64,000 nt of DNA from Phyllobacterium bourgognense (GCF_003337575.1 NZ_QPJM01000002.1:310001-374000); one strand, 5' to 3'; shown: positions 9,819-19,818, counted from the first letter of the stretch. The notes: a model not told the origin generated them from the letters alone. Program-made: numbers and translations.

Positions 9819-10901
9819 TCAATTTTCACCTTTTTTCCCGCCACCAATACGCGCCAGGTCGCCAATGAAATCGCCGATACTCGGGCGCCTTTCCGCATTG
9901 AACGGGAAGGGCCGTACAAGGTCCATGGCGGAGATGCCGATACGCGCTGTCATCAATCCGTTGATGACGCCTTCGCCGAGCCGCGCGGAAAGCCGTGCTG
10001 CCAGGCCGTGGCCAACCAGCTGCTGGATGATGCTGTCGCCCATCGCCACCGTGCCGGTGACGGCAAGATGCGCGATGACGTTGCGCGTCAGCTTGAGGAA
10101 GCCAAGAGTGCCCGGCCGCCCGCCGTAAAGCTCCGAAAGCCGCCGGATCAGACGCGCGGACTCAAAAACCACATAACCAATGTCGACCAGCGCTCGCGGA
10201 CTGACTGCGGTGACGATCGAGACGCGTTTTGAGGCGGCAAGGATCATCTCCCGCGCCTGCCGGTCGAGGGGACGGAGCAGTTCGGTTTCAGTGAGCCGGA
10301 TCAGGTCGCGACCGTCGATAACGTCATCGCGCAGATCGTGCAGCAGTGCACGGCCCTTCGCCGTAGCGGGGAGGGTTTCGGCAATGGCGACAAGCTTGCC
10401 GACAGCCGCTTTCGCCGCTCGAGCATCATTGTCCGCCGCAGCCTTGGCTGCTTCGTCGCGCAAGTGCTGCACCGAGGCAAGGCGGCGCAAGGCCAGCCCT
10501 TCGCGCAGGACAATGGCAATCAGCGCGAAGGCTGCGACGACACTGACGCCAAGCGCCACCCAGCCCAGCCACGGCGCGCGCTCGAACAATGTGCGAATGA
10601 GGTTGTCGGCCCACAGACCTAGCGCCAGCGACACCAGCACGCCGAGCGCGCCGGTGAGCAGCGAGGCGAAAGAAAAACGCTTTTTCTGGGCGAGTGCTGG
10701 CGGCGGGGTCAGCGCATCGAGTTCGTTCGCTGTCTCCGGGTCGAGGTCGAAGACATCGACGGCTGCCGGTGTGATCACCGCGACATCCTTGATCGCGGTT
10801 GGCTTGCGCTGTTGCGGAGCGCGCGCCTTCTGCGGACCATCGGTTTGCTCTGGCTGGTCGAGCCGAAAGGAGGCGGGTTTGCGAGCGTTGTTATCCGTCA
10901 T
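9819..10901 (-). CDS. UPF0283/YcjF-family inner membrane protein
   Basis: 360 aa. A basic, disordered N-terminus (about 75 residues) precedes two TM helices (LLTGALGVLVSLALGLWADN and WLGWVALGVSVVAAFALIAI), then a helical cytoplasmic DUF697-like domain ending with Gly/Lys residues. Overlaps the ycjX-like gene by ATGA (10898-10901), so the two are coupled. In E. coli the homologous pair ycjX-ycjF belongs to the phage-shock regulon; no such regulator is visible here. Confidence 0.85.
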   Translation of the reverse strand: MTDNNARKPASFRLDQPEQTDGPQKARAPQQRKPTAIKDVAVITPAAVDVFDLDPETANELDALTPPPALAQKKRFSFASLLTGALGVLVSLALGLWADNLIRTLFERAPWLGWVALGVSVVAAFALIAIVLREGLALRRLASVQHLRDEAAKAAADNDARAAKAAVGKLVAIAETLPATAKGRALLHDLRDDVIDGRDLIRLTETELLRPLDRQAREMILAASKRVSIVTAVSPRALVDIGYVVFESARLIRRLSELYGGRPGTLGFLKLTRNVIAHLAVTGTVAMGDSIIQQLVGHGLAARLSARLGEGVINGLMTARIGISAMDLVRPFPFNAERRPSIGDFIGDLARIGGGKKGEN

Positions 10902-12361
10902 GCGAGGCGATCTCCTATGAGGAATTGTAGCGCGCGGTCGAGCCTTATATGCGGCAGCGACAGGGTGAGGCCTTCCGCGCTCTTTTCCAGCCGGGGCGGG
11001 CGGAAGCGAACGAAACGAATAGCCGGGTCTTCAGACACCCTCTCCGGATGTTCAAAGATTGAGTCCGGTTTTGCCGGCAAGTCACCGGGAAATATGGCGG
11101 TTTCGGTTTTGCCGTCGAACGTCTCGCCGTTGATGGTCTCGCCTTTCAGCGGCGTTCCGATGATGACCGGGAGCGTTTCCTTTCCTTGAGTCACCGTCGC
11201 TTCGCGCGTGGTGCGCACGGCTGCCATTGCCAGCACATCGACGCTTGCACCGGAAAAATCGGCGCGGCTGACGGCGCGGTCGACCAGGCGCCGGACGATG
11301 GCCTGCAGGCGGTCATGGCTCTCGTGGTGCAAATGATCGGCCTTGGTTGCGGCAACGAGAATGCGGCTGATGCGCCGCTGCACGAGGCCTGTCAGGAAAT
11401 TGGTGCTGCCGGGGCGAAAGCAGGACAGGATTTCCGTCAGCGCTCGCTCCAGATCGGCCACAGCCGACGGTCCGGCATTCATTGCCTGCATGGCATCGAC
11501 GAGAACGATCTGCCGGTCGAGCCGGGCGATGTGCTCGCGGAAGAACGGCTTTACTACATGGGTCTTGTAAGCTTCGTAACGACGTTCCATCATTGCGGCG
11601 AGCGAACCGGGACGCGGCTTACCCCCATCAAGGTTTGGCAATGGAGCGAAGGTAAGCGCCGGCGAACCGTCAAGATCCCCCGGCATCAGGAAGCGGCCGG
11701 GCGGTAGCGTCGACAACGCCCGTTCGTCGGCCTTTCCGGCTTTCAGATATTCTGTAAAGCTCTTTGCCAGGCGCTGCGCCGTCATTTCATCTGCGTTCGC
11801 ATCTGCCTCTGCATCGGCCGACACCTTGAACCAGTCCGCCGCAAGATCGCGGTGGCTTTCAAGCTCGGCGAGCTGAAACGAATCCCTGGAAAACTCCGCA
11901 TAGGTTTTACCCAATAGCGGGAGATCCAGCAGCCATTCACCGGGATAGTCGACGATATCGACGGAAAGCTTGCCGCCGGAGAACATGCGGTTCCACATCG
12001 ACGCGGATTCATATTCGATCGTCAGACGCAGTTCGGAGATTGCCCGCGTCGAGTCGGGCCAGACGCGCTCGTCGATCAGCGCTTTCAGATGATCCTCATA
12101 TTGAAAGCGCGGAACCGCGTCGTCGGGCTGCTCTTCGAGATAGGCGCGGGCGATGCGTCCGGATTTTTGCGCCTCAAACAGAGGAAGGCGGCCGCCATGG
12201 ATCAGATTATGGACCAGCGCGGTGATGAAGACAGTCTTGCCGGCACGAGATAGGCCGGTGACACCGAGCCTCAACGACGGGGATATCAGTCCGCTGGTGC
12301 GGTCGGCCAGCGTATCGAGCGCGATTTTCGCTTCATCGGTAAGTGTCGTCAGTGTACCCAA
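10898..12361 (-). CDS. YcjX-family (DUF463) P-loop NTPase
   Basis: About 487 aa. The Walker A motif GLSRAGKT is at residues 36-43 and a DxxG-like DIVDYPGEWLLDLPLL follows in the middle. The C-terminal third holds a second nucleotide-site motif around VAATKADHLH. The start is uncertain: TTG 12361 has AGGACGG at a good distance, whereas TTG 12400 has its purine tract directly against the codon. Works with the downstream membrane protein; the role is probably envelope stress or membrane integrity, inferred from E. coli. Confidence 0.85.
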   Translation of the reverse strand: MGTLTTLTDEAKIALDTLADRTSGLISPSLRLGVTGLSRAGKTVFITALVHNLIHGGRLPLFEAQKSGRIARAYLEEQPDDAVPRFQYEDHLKALIDERVWPDSTRAISELRLTIEYESASMWNRMFSGGKLSVDIVDYPGEWLLDLPLLGKTYAEFSRDSFQLAELESHRDLAADWFKVSADAEADANADEMTAQRLAKSFTEYLKAGKADERALSTLPPGRFLMPGDLDGSPALTFAPLPNLDGGKPRPGSLAAMMERRYEAYKTHVVKPFFREHIARLDRQIVLVDAMQAMNAGPSAVADLERALTEILSCFRPGSTNFLTGLVQRRISRILVAATKADHLHHESHDRLQAIVRRLVDRAVSRADFSGASVDVLAMAAVRTTREATVTQGKETLPVIIGTPLKGETINGETFDGKTETAIFPGDLPAKPDSIFEHPERVSEDPAIRFVRFRPPRLEKSAEGLTLSLPHIRLDRALQFLIGDRLA

Positions 12362-12459
12362 TTCAACCGTCCTATGGCCGCGTCGCAGACTTGATCTCAA
12401 TCCCTTGGCTCAGCCCATTTGGGTGTCTGGCGTGTCAAAGGCAAGAAAAAATGATGGTC

Positions 12460-12975
12460 TTACAAATGTTCTGAAGGAGAAAAGAAGGCCCGCAATGTCC
12501 CGGTTCCCGGGCGGATTTCTGCAAGCGGACTGTTGAACTGGATGACAGCCAAGGCGGCGGTCGGAAACCCGGATACGAAGGTCGGATGGCTGGGAGGACT
12601 GCCGCGGCCGGCGAGGGCGGTGGCCAGTTCCTCCATCATCGGGTTGTGACCGACCAGCATAACGGAGTTGGCTGCTTCATGTTCGAGCCCGGCCATGCGG
12701 ATCGCCATGAGATAGGCGTCAGGACCGGCCGAATAGAGCTTTTCGGATTCTTCGAGGATGAAAGGAGATTGGATATCAACGTACTCAAGCGTCTGCCGCG
12801 CCCTGATAGCGGGTGAACATAAAACGATCTCCGGTTTCATTCCGGAGCGCCTGAGTTCCTCCCCCAGGACCTTGGCGGCTTCGATGCCGTCCGTATCGAG
12901 CGTCCGGTCGAAGTCTTTCTGGCCGGGGGATGGCCAGACTGCTTTTGCATGCCGCAGCAAATAAACCTGGCTCAT
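12460..12975 (-). CDS. SixA-like histidine phosphatase
   Basis: 171 aa. The RHG-type motif LLRHAKA (His9) starts the protein, CSPAIRARQT supplies the second arginine and VGHNPMMEE the second catalytic His. SixA of E. coli dephosphorylates Hpt domains; alphaproteobacterial homologues are little studied. The ATG at 12975 has GGGAG at 7 bp. Monocistronic, divergent from dksA. Confidence 0.85.
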   Translation of the reverse strand: MSQVYLLRHAKAVWPSPGQKDFDRTLDTDGIEAAKVLGEELRRSGMKPEIVLCSPAIRARQTLEYVDIQSPFILEESEKLYSAGPDAYLMAIRMAGLEHEAANSVMLVGHNPMMEELATALAGRGSPPSHPTFVSGFPTAALAVIQFNSPLAEIRPGTGTLRAFFSPSEHL

Positions 12976-13289
12976 CTCGCAACTCCCTGATGACATTGCT
13001 CAACAGGTGCCATGCTTCCCCGAAAGACGCAAATATTGGATAAATCCTCTGCGGCAAATGGCACAATTATCAAATAATTGTGCAAAACAGGCCTGTGGAA
13101 TTTCTGGTCGGTATGCATTTTTGCAAGGCAGGCTACAACCGGTAGTAGAGCCTTGGAGCTATAAAATGTCGAAATTTGCCCTCGTTTCTTCGTATTTTTG
13201 GTTAGAAAATCGATGAATCCTGCCGTTTTTGCCGATAATTTGGGCAAAAAATCATGGTTTCTTTCTTTGATTTACATGTCTTTTTGTAG

Positions 13290-13318
13290 TTGTGCGCCAA
13301 TCTGACACGACTTATATA
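13290..13318 (+). promoter_or_regulatory. Probable dksA promoter
   Basis: TTGTGC (13290-13295), 17 bases, TATATA (13313-13318), 38 bp before the dksA ATG. It lies in the 381-bp AT-rich gap 12976-13356, which otherwise holds no supported gene. Confidence 0.45.
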
Positions 13319-13356
13319 GGCCTCCTCGCGTCTCACAGGTGCAGGGTGATTCAAAG

Positions 13357-13773
13357 ATGAATAAACTGATCGATCTTGACTATAAGCCCACGGATGACGA
13401 GCCCTTCATGAGTGATCGGCAGAAATCCTATTTTCGTGAAAAACTGATCAACTGGAAAAATGATATTCTGCGGGAGGCGCGTGAAACGCTTGAGATCCTG
13501 CAGCAGGAAAATGCCAATCTGCCGGATATTGCAGACCGCGCATCATCTGAAACGGACCGTGCAATCGAGCTTCGGGCCCGTGACCGCCAGCGCAAGCTGA
13601 TCTCCAAGATCGACGCCGCCTTACAACGCATCGACGATGGGACGTACGGTTTTTGCGAGGAAACCGGCGATCCGATCAGCTTGAAGCGTCTTGACGCGCG
13701 TCCTATCGCAACCTTGTCAATCGAAGCTCAGGAACGTCACGAACGGCGTGAGAAAGTCTACCGCGACGACTGA
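13357..13773 (+). CDS. dksA: RNA polymerase-binding transcription factor DksA
   Basis: 138 aa. The coiled-coil hairpin lies at about residues 30-90 with the tip acidic pair region (NLPDIADRASSETDRA), followed by the zinc-finger fold region and the C-terminal helix ending ERREKVYRDD. Only one of the four zinc cysteines is present (Cys100 in FCEETGDPIS), as in alphaproteobacterial DksA that works without zinc. Partner of ppGpp at RNA polymerase. Start ATG 13357 (MNKLIDLDY) after an AGGG; strong terminator downstream. Confidence 0.93.
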   Translation: MNKLIDLDYKPTDDEPFMSDRQKSYFREKLINWKNDILREARETLEILQQENANLPDIADRASSETDRAIELRARDRQRKLISKIDAALQRIDDGTYGFCEETGDPISLKRLDARPIATLSIEAQERHERREKVYRDD

Positions 13774-13787
13774 GCTGCAATCCGAAT

Positions 13788-13821
13788 TAAAAAAAGGCCC
13801 GGTTTTCCGGGCCTTTTTTTT
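13788..13821 (+). terminator. Rho-independent terminator of dksA
   Basis: GGCCCGG-TTTT-CCGGGCC stem-loop (13796-13813) followed by eight T and preceded by an A-run, 22 bp after the stop; the A-run could let it work in both directions. Confidence 0.9.
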
Positions 13822-13865
13822 GTGGTGACTGGAGCGGGTCGATCATTCAGTCTGATGGGCAGATG

Positions 13866-13955
13866 ACGTGGGTTTCGAGAACCGGAGCGGAGTGGACTTT
13901 TTCGTCCATGAGCCTAGGCAAGCACAGAAAATCGCGTCAGGTGGCCATCGGGGTG
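13866..13955. repeat. Intergenic repeat family B, degenerate copy
   Basis: Contains GGTTTCGAGAACCGGAGCGG, a GGACTTTTTCGTCC hairpin and AGCACAGAAAATCGCGTCA, aligning block for block with the copy at 15212-15334. It lies between the dksA terminator and the FliO-like gene. Confidence 0.6.
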
Positions 13956-13965
13956 GATTATCCTC

Positions 13966-15027
13966 TCAACGCTTCTCAGGTCGGGATAGATCTCCGAGCA
14001 GCCGTTCCATCTCGTCCTCGATGCTGTCCTGTTTTTCAGGCTTTGCTTCTTTGCCAGGCGCGATATTGAGTTCGCTTCCAAGATCGGTCTCGAATGCGTC
14101 GCTGAAGTCCATATCCCCCAGGGTTATTTCAGATTCTTCCGTTTCCGCGGACGCGTCGAGTGTTGCTTTCTTGAACGCGGCTGCCGGTTCGTTGCGCACG
14201 GCGAAGGGGAAGGCGGCGGCAGTCGTCGTTCTGGTTTCCGGCGCAGCGACCTCTCTGGCAGGTCCTGGCGTGTCGATATTCGGCTCGGCGCGAGGCATGG
14301 TTCCAAAGGATGGCGAAGCGGTTCGCTGCCAGTCATTGTCCCGCGCCGGTGCACTGACAGCCGGCGGCTCGTTCGAAGCGGCGGATTCTGCTTCCGGGGC
14401 CTTCGCAACCGGTGGAATAGGTTGCATCGGCGGGACGGGAGGCAAGGGGGCAGGTTGCTCGGCCTGTCTCGGTGGTTCGGGTGGTCGCCTTGGCGGCTCC
14501 GATTGCTGTGGCGGTGTCGGACGAAGTGGTATCTGCGGCGTTGGCGTTGTCTGAGTGGCTGGAGGAGGGGTGTCGGCCGGTGGCGTTGGGGGTGCGACCC
14601 GAGACGGCGCAACGGGCTGCGCGCGAGGTGGTGCTTCCGCGATTTTGGGTTCCGGCTTCGGTTCAGGAATTCTCGGTTCGGGGTCGGGAGTCGATCCCGT
14701 CGCTGGCGGTTCAATTCGCGCCTGCCGTGCGAACTGGCGAATGTTTTGCTCGATCACCAGGTCGCTGGGCCCGCCGATCAGGATCAGATGCTCGACATCG
14801 TCGCGGCGTACGAGTACCAGCCGCCTGCGATTATCGACAGCTGCCGCGTCAGTAACCGAGAGACGGACCTGACGGTTGCGCCCGCCGGCAACGAATGTTC
14901 CACCCGTCACCCGCCGCAATATGGCGAATACCAGTAGAAGCAGGGCGATGACGAGAATGAACAGAAGAATAAATCCCACGATGGGGGCAGCGCTTTCGCC
15001 AACGACAGTGGCAAGCCAAGCGTTCAT
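13966..15027 (-). CDS. FliO-domain membrane protein with long Pro-rich and acidic tail
   Basis: 353 aa. Short N-terminus, one TM helix (about residues 14-38), then a compact domain reading DNRRRLVLVRRDDVEHLILIGG, the FliO/MopB signature. Residues 105-240 are very Pro-rich (disordered) and the C-terminus is acidic, ending DSIEDEMERLLGDL. The ATG at 15027 has AAGGAGAG at 7 bp. True FliO is about 100-150 aa and sits in flagellar operons; here no flagellar gene is near, so this is likely a rhizobial FliO-like envelope protein of unknown role. Confidence 0.75.
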   Translation of the reverse strand: MNAWLATVVGESAAPIVGFILLFILVIALLLLVFAILRRVTGGTFVAGGRNRQVRLSVTDAAAVDNRRRLVLVRRDDVEHLILIGGPSDLVIEQNIRQFARQARIEPPATGSTPDPEPRIPEPKPEPKIAEAPPRAQPVAPSRVAPPTPPADTPPPATQTTPTPQIPLRPTPPQQSEPPRRPPEPPRQAEQPAPLPPVPPMQPIPPVAKAPEAESAASNEPPAVSAPARDNDWQRTASPSFGTMPRAEPNIDTPGPAREVAAPETRTTTAAAFPFAVRNEPAAAFKKATLDASAETEESEITLGDMDFSDAFETDLGSELNIAPGKEAKPEKQDSIEDEMERLLGDLSRPEKR

Positions 15028-15211
15028 GATAAACTCTCCTTGTGCGTTCTTCGGGCCCAAAACTTGTTCCCCGACATGGGCTTCGAAGCATTACTTTATG
15101 CGACACTAGTGCTTGCAATAGTTAGCCGCAACCCTAACGCAGTTTCGGCCTGTGTAGTACGGATTGTCTACGCGCGATATTGGATGTTCTAGGGTGTGAT
15201 GAGGTTCGCGA

Positions 15212-15334
15212 TCATGACGAGGCGAAAACGGTGGTTTTCGAGAAACGGAGCGGAGCGTACTTGAAGTACGTGAGCACCGGATCCCAGAAAAATGCCGTTT
15301 GCAGACCGTCATGGCGTGAACATCAACACACCCT
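15212..15334. repeat. Intergenic repeat family B, full copy
   Basis: About 120 bp centred on the perfect hairpin CGTACTT-G-AAGTACG (15256-15270), flanked by GGTTTTCGAGAAACGGAGCG and by GTGAGCACCGGATCCCAGAA. It ends with ATCAACACACCC. Layout matches palindromic repeat elements common in rhizobial intergenic DNA. The rest of the 457-bp gap 15028-15484 holds the divergent promoters. Confidence 0.7.
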
Positions 15335-15484
15335 TAAATCGGAATTCGTGCGAAACCGTGGAATAATCGCGGTCATATGAAGGATGGGGTTTATACCGCG
15401 TCAAAGATATGATCCAAACGATTCGAGAATAAACATCGGCTTGCTGCAATTGCGCCGGTGATGAAGAAAAGGGGCCTGAGACGT

Positions 15485-18106
15485 ATGTCTCAAGAAACGA
15501 ATAGCAGACGTATGTCTCCGGAAACGAACAGCGATCTTTATCCAGAACCTATCATCGCGAACACGAAATCCAACAAGGCCGGCTTGCGTCTGGTCCTTCT
15601 CGGCCTGTTGCTGATCGGCGTTTCCGTCCTTTATTTCATCTATCGCGATCAGCTCGGCCAGCAGTTTCTGCTTGGCCTTCTCGGCACGCTTGCCATGACC
15701 GGCGTGTTCTATCTGTTCGGCTCGGCGATCAATGTCATTCAGTTCACACCGCGGGGCACCAGTGATGAACTCACGCGCGCCTTTGTCGATACGTTTCCGG
15801 AAGGCACGGTTGTTTGCGATCAAAAGGGCCGTATCGTTTACGCCAACAGAGCCTATGCCGAACTGACCGGCGTCACCAATTCCAACGATGTGCGGGCAAT
15901 CGAGCACATTCTCTCCGGTGAGGCAGCAGCCTCGGACCCGATTTACCGGCTCGCCAATGCCGTGCGCGACGGCGTTTCCGCCCAGGAGGAGCTGCGTCTG
16001 TCTCGGCCGCTCGATCCATCGCGTGAGCCCGTGCCGACGTGGTACCGGGTCAAGGCGCGGCCCATCGCGGGCATTCCAGACCAGACGACACCGGTCTATG
16101 CATGGCAGATTGCCGATATTTCGGCTGAGCGAGCCGAACAGGAGCGTTATTTCCAGGATATTCAGGAAGCCATCGATCATCTCGACCACGCTCCGGCAGG
16201 CTTCTTCTCAGCCGATCCGGACGGCCGCATCATTTATATCAACGCAACGCTGGCAGAATGGCTCGGCGTCGATCTCACGCGGTTTACCCCCGGCTCGATG
16301 ATGGTTCGCGATATCGTCGCGGGCAATGGTATGGCGCTGATCAATGCGGTCAAGACCGAACCTGGCACCAGCCGCAACACCGTCATCGATCTCGACCTGG
16401 CCAAATCCAATGGCCAGAGCCTTGCCGTGCGGTTCTATCATCGCGTGCAGGCGCAGCGCGATGGCAAACGCGGCCCAACGCGCACGATCGTTCTCAACCG
16501 CGCTGAAGGCGAAGACAATTCAGCAGCGTTGCGGGCGGCAGAAGTGCGGTTCACACGCTTCTTCAATTCGGCGTCCATGGCCATCGCAGCCGTCGATGCG
16601 ACCGGCAAGATCCTGCGCACCAATGCACGCTTCCTGGGGCTTTTCGCCCCGGTTGTCGATCGTGATGACATCGACCGTCGCATTCCGCTTGAGACCGTCG
16701 TGCACGAACGCGACCGCGAAGCCTTCGATCGGGCGCTGGCTGCAGCTTTCGCCGGCAAGGCGGAAATCTCCCCGGTCGATACCGTTATTCCGGGTAATGA
16801 GGATCGCCATCTGCGCTTCTACGTCAGTCCGGTGTTCGATGCCGGGTCCGAGGATGGCGCCGAGGAAGCTGCCATTGTTTCAGTGGTTGAAACCACTGAA
16901 CAGAAAGCGCTCGAAGCCACGATGGCGCAAAGCCAGAAAATGCAGGCCGTAGGACAGCTTGCAGGCGGTATTGCACATGATTTCAACAACGTGCTGACCG
17001 CAATTATCATGTCTTCCGATCTGCTGTTGACCAATCATCGCGCATCGGATCCGTCCTTTGCCGACATCATGAACATCAAGCAGAATGCCAATCGCGCCGC
17101 TTCACTGGTACGGCAGCTCCTCGCCTTCTCGCGCCGCCAGACCTTGCGGCCGGAAGTGCTCAACCTCACCGATGTGATCGCCGATGTGCGCATGCTGCTG
17201 ACGCGTCTGGCCGGCACGCAGGTCAATCTCAAGATCGAGCATGGGCGCGATCTGTGGCCAGTGCGTGCCGACCTCGGCCAGTTCGAGCAGGTGGTGGTCA
17301 ATCTCACGGTCAATGCCCGCGATGCGATGCCCGAAGGTGGTAACCTGACGCTCCGTACCCGCAACGTGACCGAAGCGGAAAGCGCACAACTCACTTATCG
17401 CGACCTCGTTCCAGGCGATTATGTGCTGGTCGAGGTAGAAGACAGCGGTACCGGCATGGCGCCGGAAGTGATCGAAAAGATTTTCGAACCGTTCTTCACA
17501 ACGAAGGAAGTCGGGAAGGGGACGGGACTCGGTCTGTCGATGGTTTATGGTATCATCAAGCAGACGGGCGGTTCGATACACGCCGAGTCCGAGCTTGGGC
17601 AAGGAACCACATTCCGCATTTTCCTGCCGCGTTTTGTCGAGGAGAAGCAGCCGCAGGTCCTGAACGCCGATGGCGAAGCCATCGTGACCGAAATGCCGAA
17701 GAAAGAGAAGAAGACGGAAAAAGCCACCGATCTTTCTGGTTCCGCAACTGTGCTCCTGGTCGAAGATGAGGACGCCGTCCGCATGGGCGGGGTGCGCGCG
17801 CTGCAATCGCGTGGTTATACGGTGCACGAGGCATCCAGCGGTGTCGAAGCGCTCGAGGTAATGAAAGAACTCGGCGGCAAAGTGGACATCATCGTTTCCG
17901 ATGTCGTCATGCCCGAAATGGACGGCCCGACGCTATTGCGCGAGTTGCGCAAGGATTACGGCGATATCAAATTCATCTTCGTTTCGGGCTATGCGGAAGA
18001 CGCTTTTGCACGAAACCTGCCGGAAGACGCCAAGTTCGGCTTCCTGCCGAAGCCGTTTTCACTGAAGCAGCTGGCGACGGCGGTCAAGGAAACGCTGGAG
18101 AGTTGA
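15485..18106 (+). CDS. cckA: Cell-cycle hybrid histidine kinase CckA
   Basis: About 873 aa. Two TM helices near residues 34-50 and 57-77, two or three PAS domains (about 90-450), then the kinase H-box [12 protein letters not shown] (His498), the N-box, the G-boxes ([18 protein letters not shown]), an acidic-basic linker and a receiver domain with Asp806 in SDVVMP. CckA feeds phosphate through ChpT to CtrA and CpdR. The start is ambiguous: GTG 15458, ATG 15461 or ATG 15485 (AAGGGG at 10 bp); a 27-bp tandem duplication covers the last of these. No other kinase family with this PAS-HK-REC order and H-box fits better. Confidence 0.93.
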   Translation: MSQETNSRRMSPETNSDLYPEPIIANTKSNKAGLRLVLLGLLLIGVSVLYFIYRDQLGQQFLLGLLGTLAMTGVFYLFGSAINVIQFTPRGTSDELTRAFVDTFPEGTVVCDQKGRIVYANRAYAELTGVTNSNDVRAIEHILSGEAAASDPIYRLANAVRDGVSAQEELRLSRPLDPSREPVPTWYRVKARPIAGIPDQTTPVYAWQIADISAERAEQERYFQDIQEAIDHLDHAPAGFFSADPDGRIIYINATLAEWLGVDLTRFTPGSMMVRDIVAGNGMALINAVKTEPGTSRNTVIDLDLAKSNGQSLAVRFYHRVQAQRDGKRGPTRTIVLNRAEGEDNSAALRAAEVRFTRFFNSASMAIAAVDATGKILRTNARFLGLFAPVVDRDDIDRRIPLETVVHERDREAFDRALAAAFAGKAEISPVDTVIPGNEDRHLRFYVSPVFDAGSEDGAEEAAIVSVVETTEQKALEATMAQSQKMQAVGQLAGGIAHDFNNVLTAIIMSSDLLLTNHRASDPSFADIMNIKQNANRAASLVRQLLAFSRRQTLRPEVLNLTDVIADVRMLLTRLAGTQVNLKIEHGRDLWPVRADLGQFEQVVVNLTVNARDAMPEGGNLTLRTRNVTEAESAQLTYRDLVPGDYVLVEVEDSGTGMAPEVIEKIFEPFFTTKEVGKGTGLGLSMVYGIIKQTGGSIHAESELGQGTTFRIFLPRFVEEKQPQVLNADGEAIVTEMPKKEKKTEKATDLSGSATVLLVEDEDAVRMGGVRALQSRGYTVHEASSGVEALEVMKELGGKVDIIVSDVVMPEMDGPTLLRELRKDYGDIKFIFVSGYAEDAFARNLPEDAKFGFLPKPFSLKQLATAVKETLES

Positions 18107-18115
18107 GGTTCAAAG

Positions 18116-18526
18116 TCATCGAAATGGATCAACGGTTCTGACACCTTCAACGATCTGGCCATGCGACAGGTCTTCAGAAAAGAGCTCGCTGCATCCAGCC
18201 TCACGCGCGGCCGAAATGATTGCGCTGTCCCAATAGGAAAAGCCGTAAGCTCGCTTTATCTCAAGCGCACCTTGCAAGATTGGCACAGTATTCTCCTGAA
18301 CATGGAACCGCAGCCACGTCTTGATCAGCCCGGCAGCCAATTCGTGTGGAAGAGGATCGGCGCGTGACGCGCGCGTTGCCTGAACATAAAATTCTTGCAG
18401 TACCTGCACCGAGACAACGCAATCATCCCGATCCATGAGCGCAATGGCGCGCATGCGCTTTCTCTCTTCGTCGGCGGCGGTGCTGATGGAATACAGCAGG
18501 ATATTAGTATCGAGAAAAGCTCTCAA
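18116..18526 (-). CDS. PIN-domain toxin (VapC-like)
   Basis: 136 aa. Acidic PIN residues are in place: FLDTN near the N-terminus, the QEFY segment and SYWDSAII, followed by FSEDLSHG. The start is TTG, overlapping the antitoxin stop by 4 bp. VapC toxins are ribonucleases that usually cut tRNA or rRNA; the target here is unknown. Tail-to-tail with cckA, 9 bp apart. Confidence 0.85.
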   Translation of the reverse strand: MRAFLDTNILLYSISTAADEERKRMRAIALMDRDDCVVSVQVLQEFYVQATRASRADPLPHELAAGLIKTWLRFHVQENTVPILQGALEIKRAYGFSYWDSAIISAAREAGCSELFSEDLSHGQIVEGVRTVDPFR

Positions 18527-18765
18527 TCTCGAAGGCCACGGTCATGAAGCTTGTCGCGGGAGACGCGATCCCCGGCCCGGAATAACTTGATCGATGCTCG
18601 CAATGCAGCTTCCTCCCGGCGCAGCCGCTCCGCCTCGGTTTCGATCGTCGCAATGTCCGACAGGAATTGACGAACGAGCGCGGAGACGGATGTGTCCTGC
18701 TCTGCTGCTTTCATGCGGGCACGGCGGTAGATATCGTCATCCACTGAAACTGTGATATTTTTCAT
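18523..18765 (-). CDS. Ribbon-helix-helix antitoxin (VapB-like)
   Basis: 80 aa. The N-terminus KNITVSVDDDIYRRARMKAAEQ is a ribbon-helix-helix DNA-binding domain; the C-terminal half is a charged helix for toxin binding. First gene of the pair. An inverted repeat TGTGATATT/AATATCACA overlaps its start codon region and is the likely operator. Confidence 0.85.
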   Translation of the reverse strand: MKNITVSVDDDIYRRARMKAAEQDTSVSALVRQFLSDIATIETEAERLRREEAALRASIKLFRAGDRVSRDKLHDRGLRD

Positions 18766-18782
18766 AGTTACACAATATCACA
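18751..18782. promoter_or_regulatory. Inverted repeat over the vapB-like start (putative operator)
   Basis: TGTGATATT (18751-18759) and AATATCACA (18774-18782) are exact reverse complements 14 bp apart, spanning the first codons and leader of the antitoxin gene. Repressor binding here would block both transcription and translation start. Confidence 0.55.
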
Positions 18783-18846
18783 GTTTTGCGGTGAATCCAA
18801 CACTTACCAAAAGACGAGCGGGACCCCGCTCCTCAGTGGCGAGCTA

Positions 18847-19818
18847 CTATTCCAGCCCTTCGAACAGCGCGGTGGACAAATACCGCTCGGCGAAGGAGGG
18901 GATGATCACGACAAGGTTTTTGCCCTTGTTTTCCGGGCGGCTGCCAACCTCTATTGCCGCTGTCAGCGCTGCACCCGATGAAATCCCCACAGGCACGCCT
19001 TCAAGCCGTGCTACGAGACGCGCATTGGCGAAGGAATCCTCGTTCGAGACCTGCACGACCTCGTCATAGATGTGCGTATCGAGCACAGCGGGAGCAAAGC
19101 CTGCGCCTATACCCTGGATCTTGTGCGGGCCTGGATTGCCACCGGAAAGAATGGGCGAATCCTTGGGCTCCACCGCGATAACCTGAACACTCGGCTTGCG
19201 CTGCTTCAACACCTGGCCAACGCCGGTGATCGTGCCGCCGGTACCGATGCCCGCAACAAGGATATCGACCGTGCCCTCGGTATCGTTCCAGATTTCCTCG
19301 GCGGTGGTCCGGCGGTGGATTTCCGGATTGGCGGGGTTGTCGAATTGGCCGGGGATGACCGCGTCTCCAATGGTCTCGACCAGTTCGTTCGCCTTGGCAA
19401 TGGCACCCTTCATGCCCTTTGCGCCTTCGGTCAGCACCAGCTCCGCGCCAAGCAGTTTAAGCATCTTGCGGCGTTCGACCGACATAGTCTCGGGCATGGT
19501 GAGGATCAACCGGTAACCCTTGGCGGCGGCGGCGAACGCGAGCGCGATGCCGGTATTACCCGAGGTTGGCTCGACGAGCGTCGTCTTGCCCGGTTTCGCC
19601 TTGCCCTGTGCTTCGAGCGCCTCGATCAGCGCCACGCCGATACGGTCCTTGACGCTGGCTATGGGATTGAAGAATTCGAGCTTGGCCAGCAGGTTGGCAA
19701 CGACACCCTTTTCCTTGGCCAGTTTGTCGAGACGGATCAGGGGGGTATCGCCGATCGTATCGACAATGGAATTGTAGATGCGGCCACGGCCTGGCTTGCG
19801 CGCGCTGTCATTGCTCAT
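18847..19818 (-). CDS. cysK: Cysteine synthase A (O-acetylserine sulfhydrylase)
   Basis: 323 aa. PLP lysine is Lys57 in PIASVKDR; the substrate loop is [12 protein letters not shown] and the phosphate-binding loop is [12 protein letters not shown]. Makes cysteine from O-acetylserine and sulfide. The ATG at 19818 has CAGGAG at 6 bp; upstream codons to 19893 are leader. Length is normal and no partner gene is adjacent. Confidence 0.95.
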   Translation of the reverse strand: MSNDSARKPGRGRIYNSIVDTIGDTPLIRLDKLAKEKGVVANLLAKLEFFNPIASVKDRIGVALIEALEAQGKAKPGKTTLVEPTSGNTGIALAFAAAAKGYRLILTMPETMSVERRKMLKLLGAELVLTEGAKGMKGAIAKANELVETIGDAVIPGQFDNPANPEIHRRTTAEEIWNDTEGTVDILVAGIGTGGTITGVGQVLKQRKPSVQVIAVEPKDSPILSGGNPGPHKIQGIGAGFAPAVLDTHIYDEVVQVSNEDSFANARLVARLEGVPVGISSGAALTAAIEVGSRPENKGKNLVVIIPSFAERYLSTALFEGLE

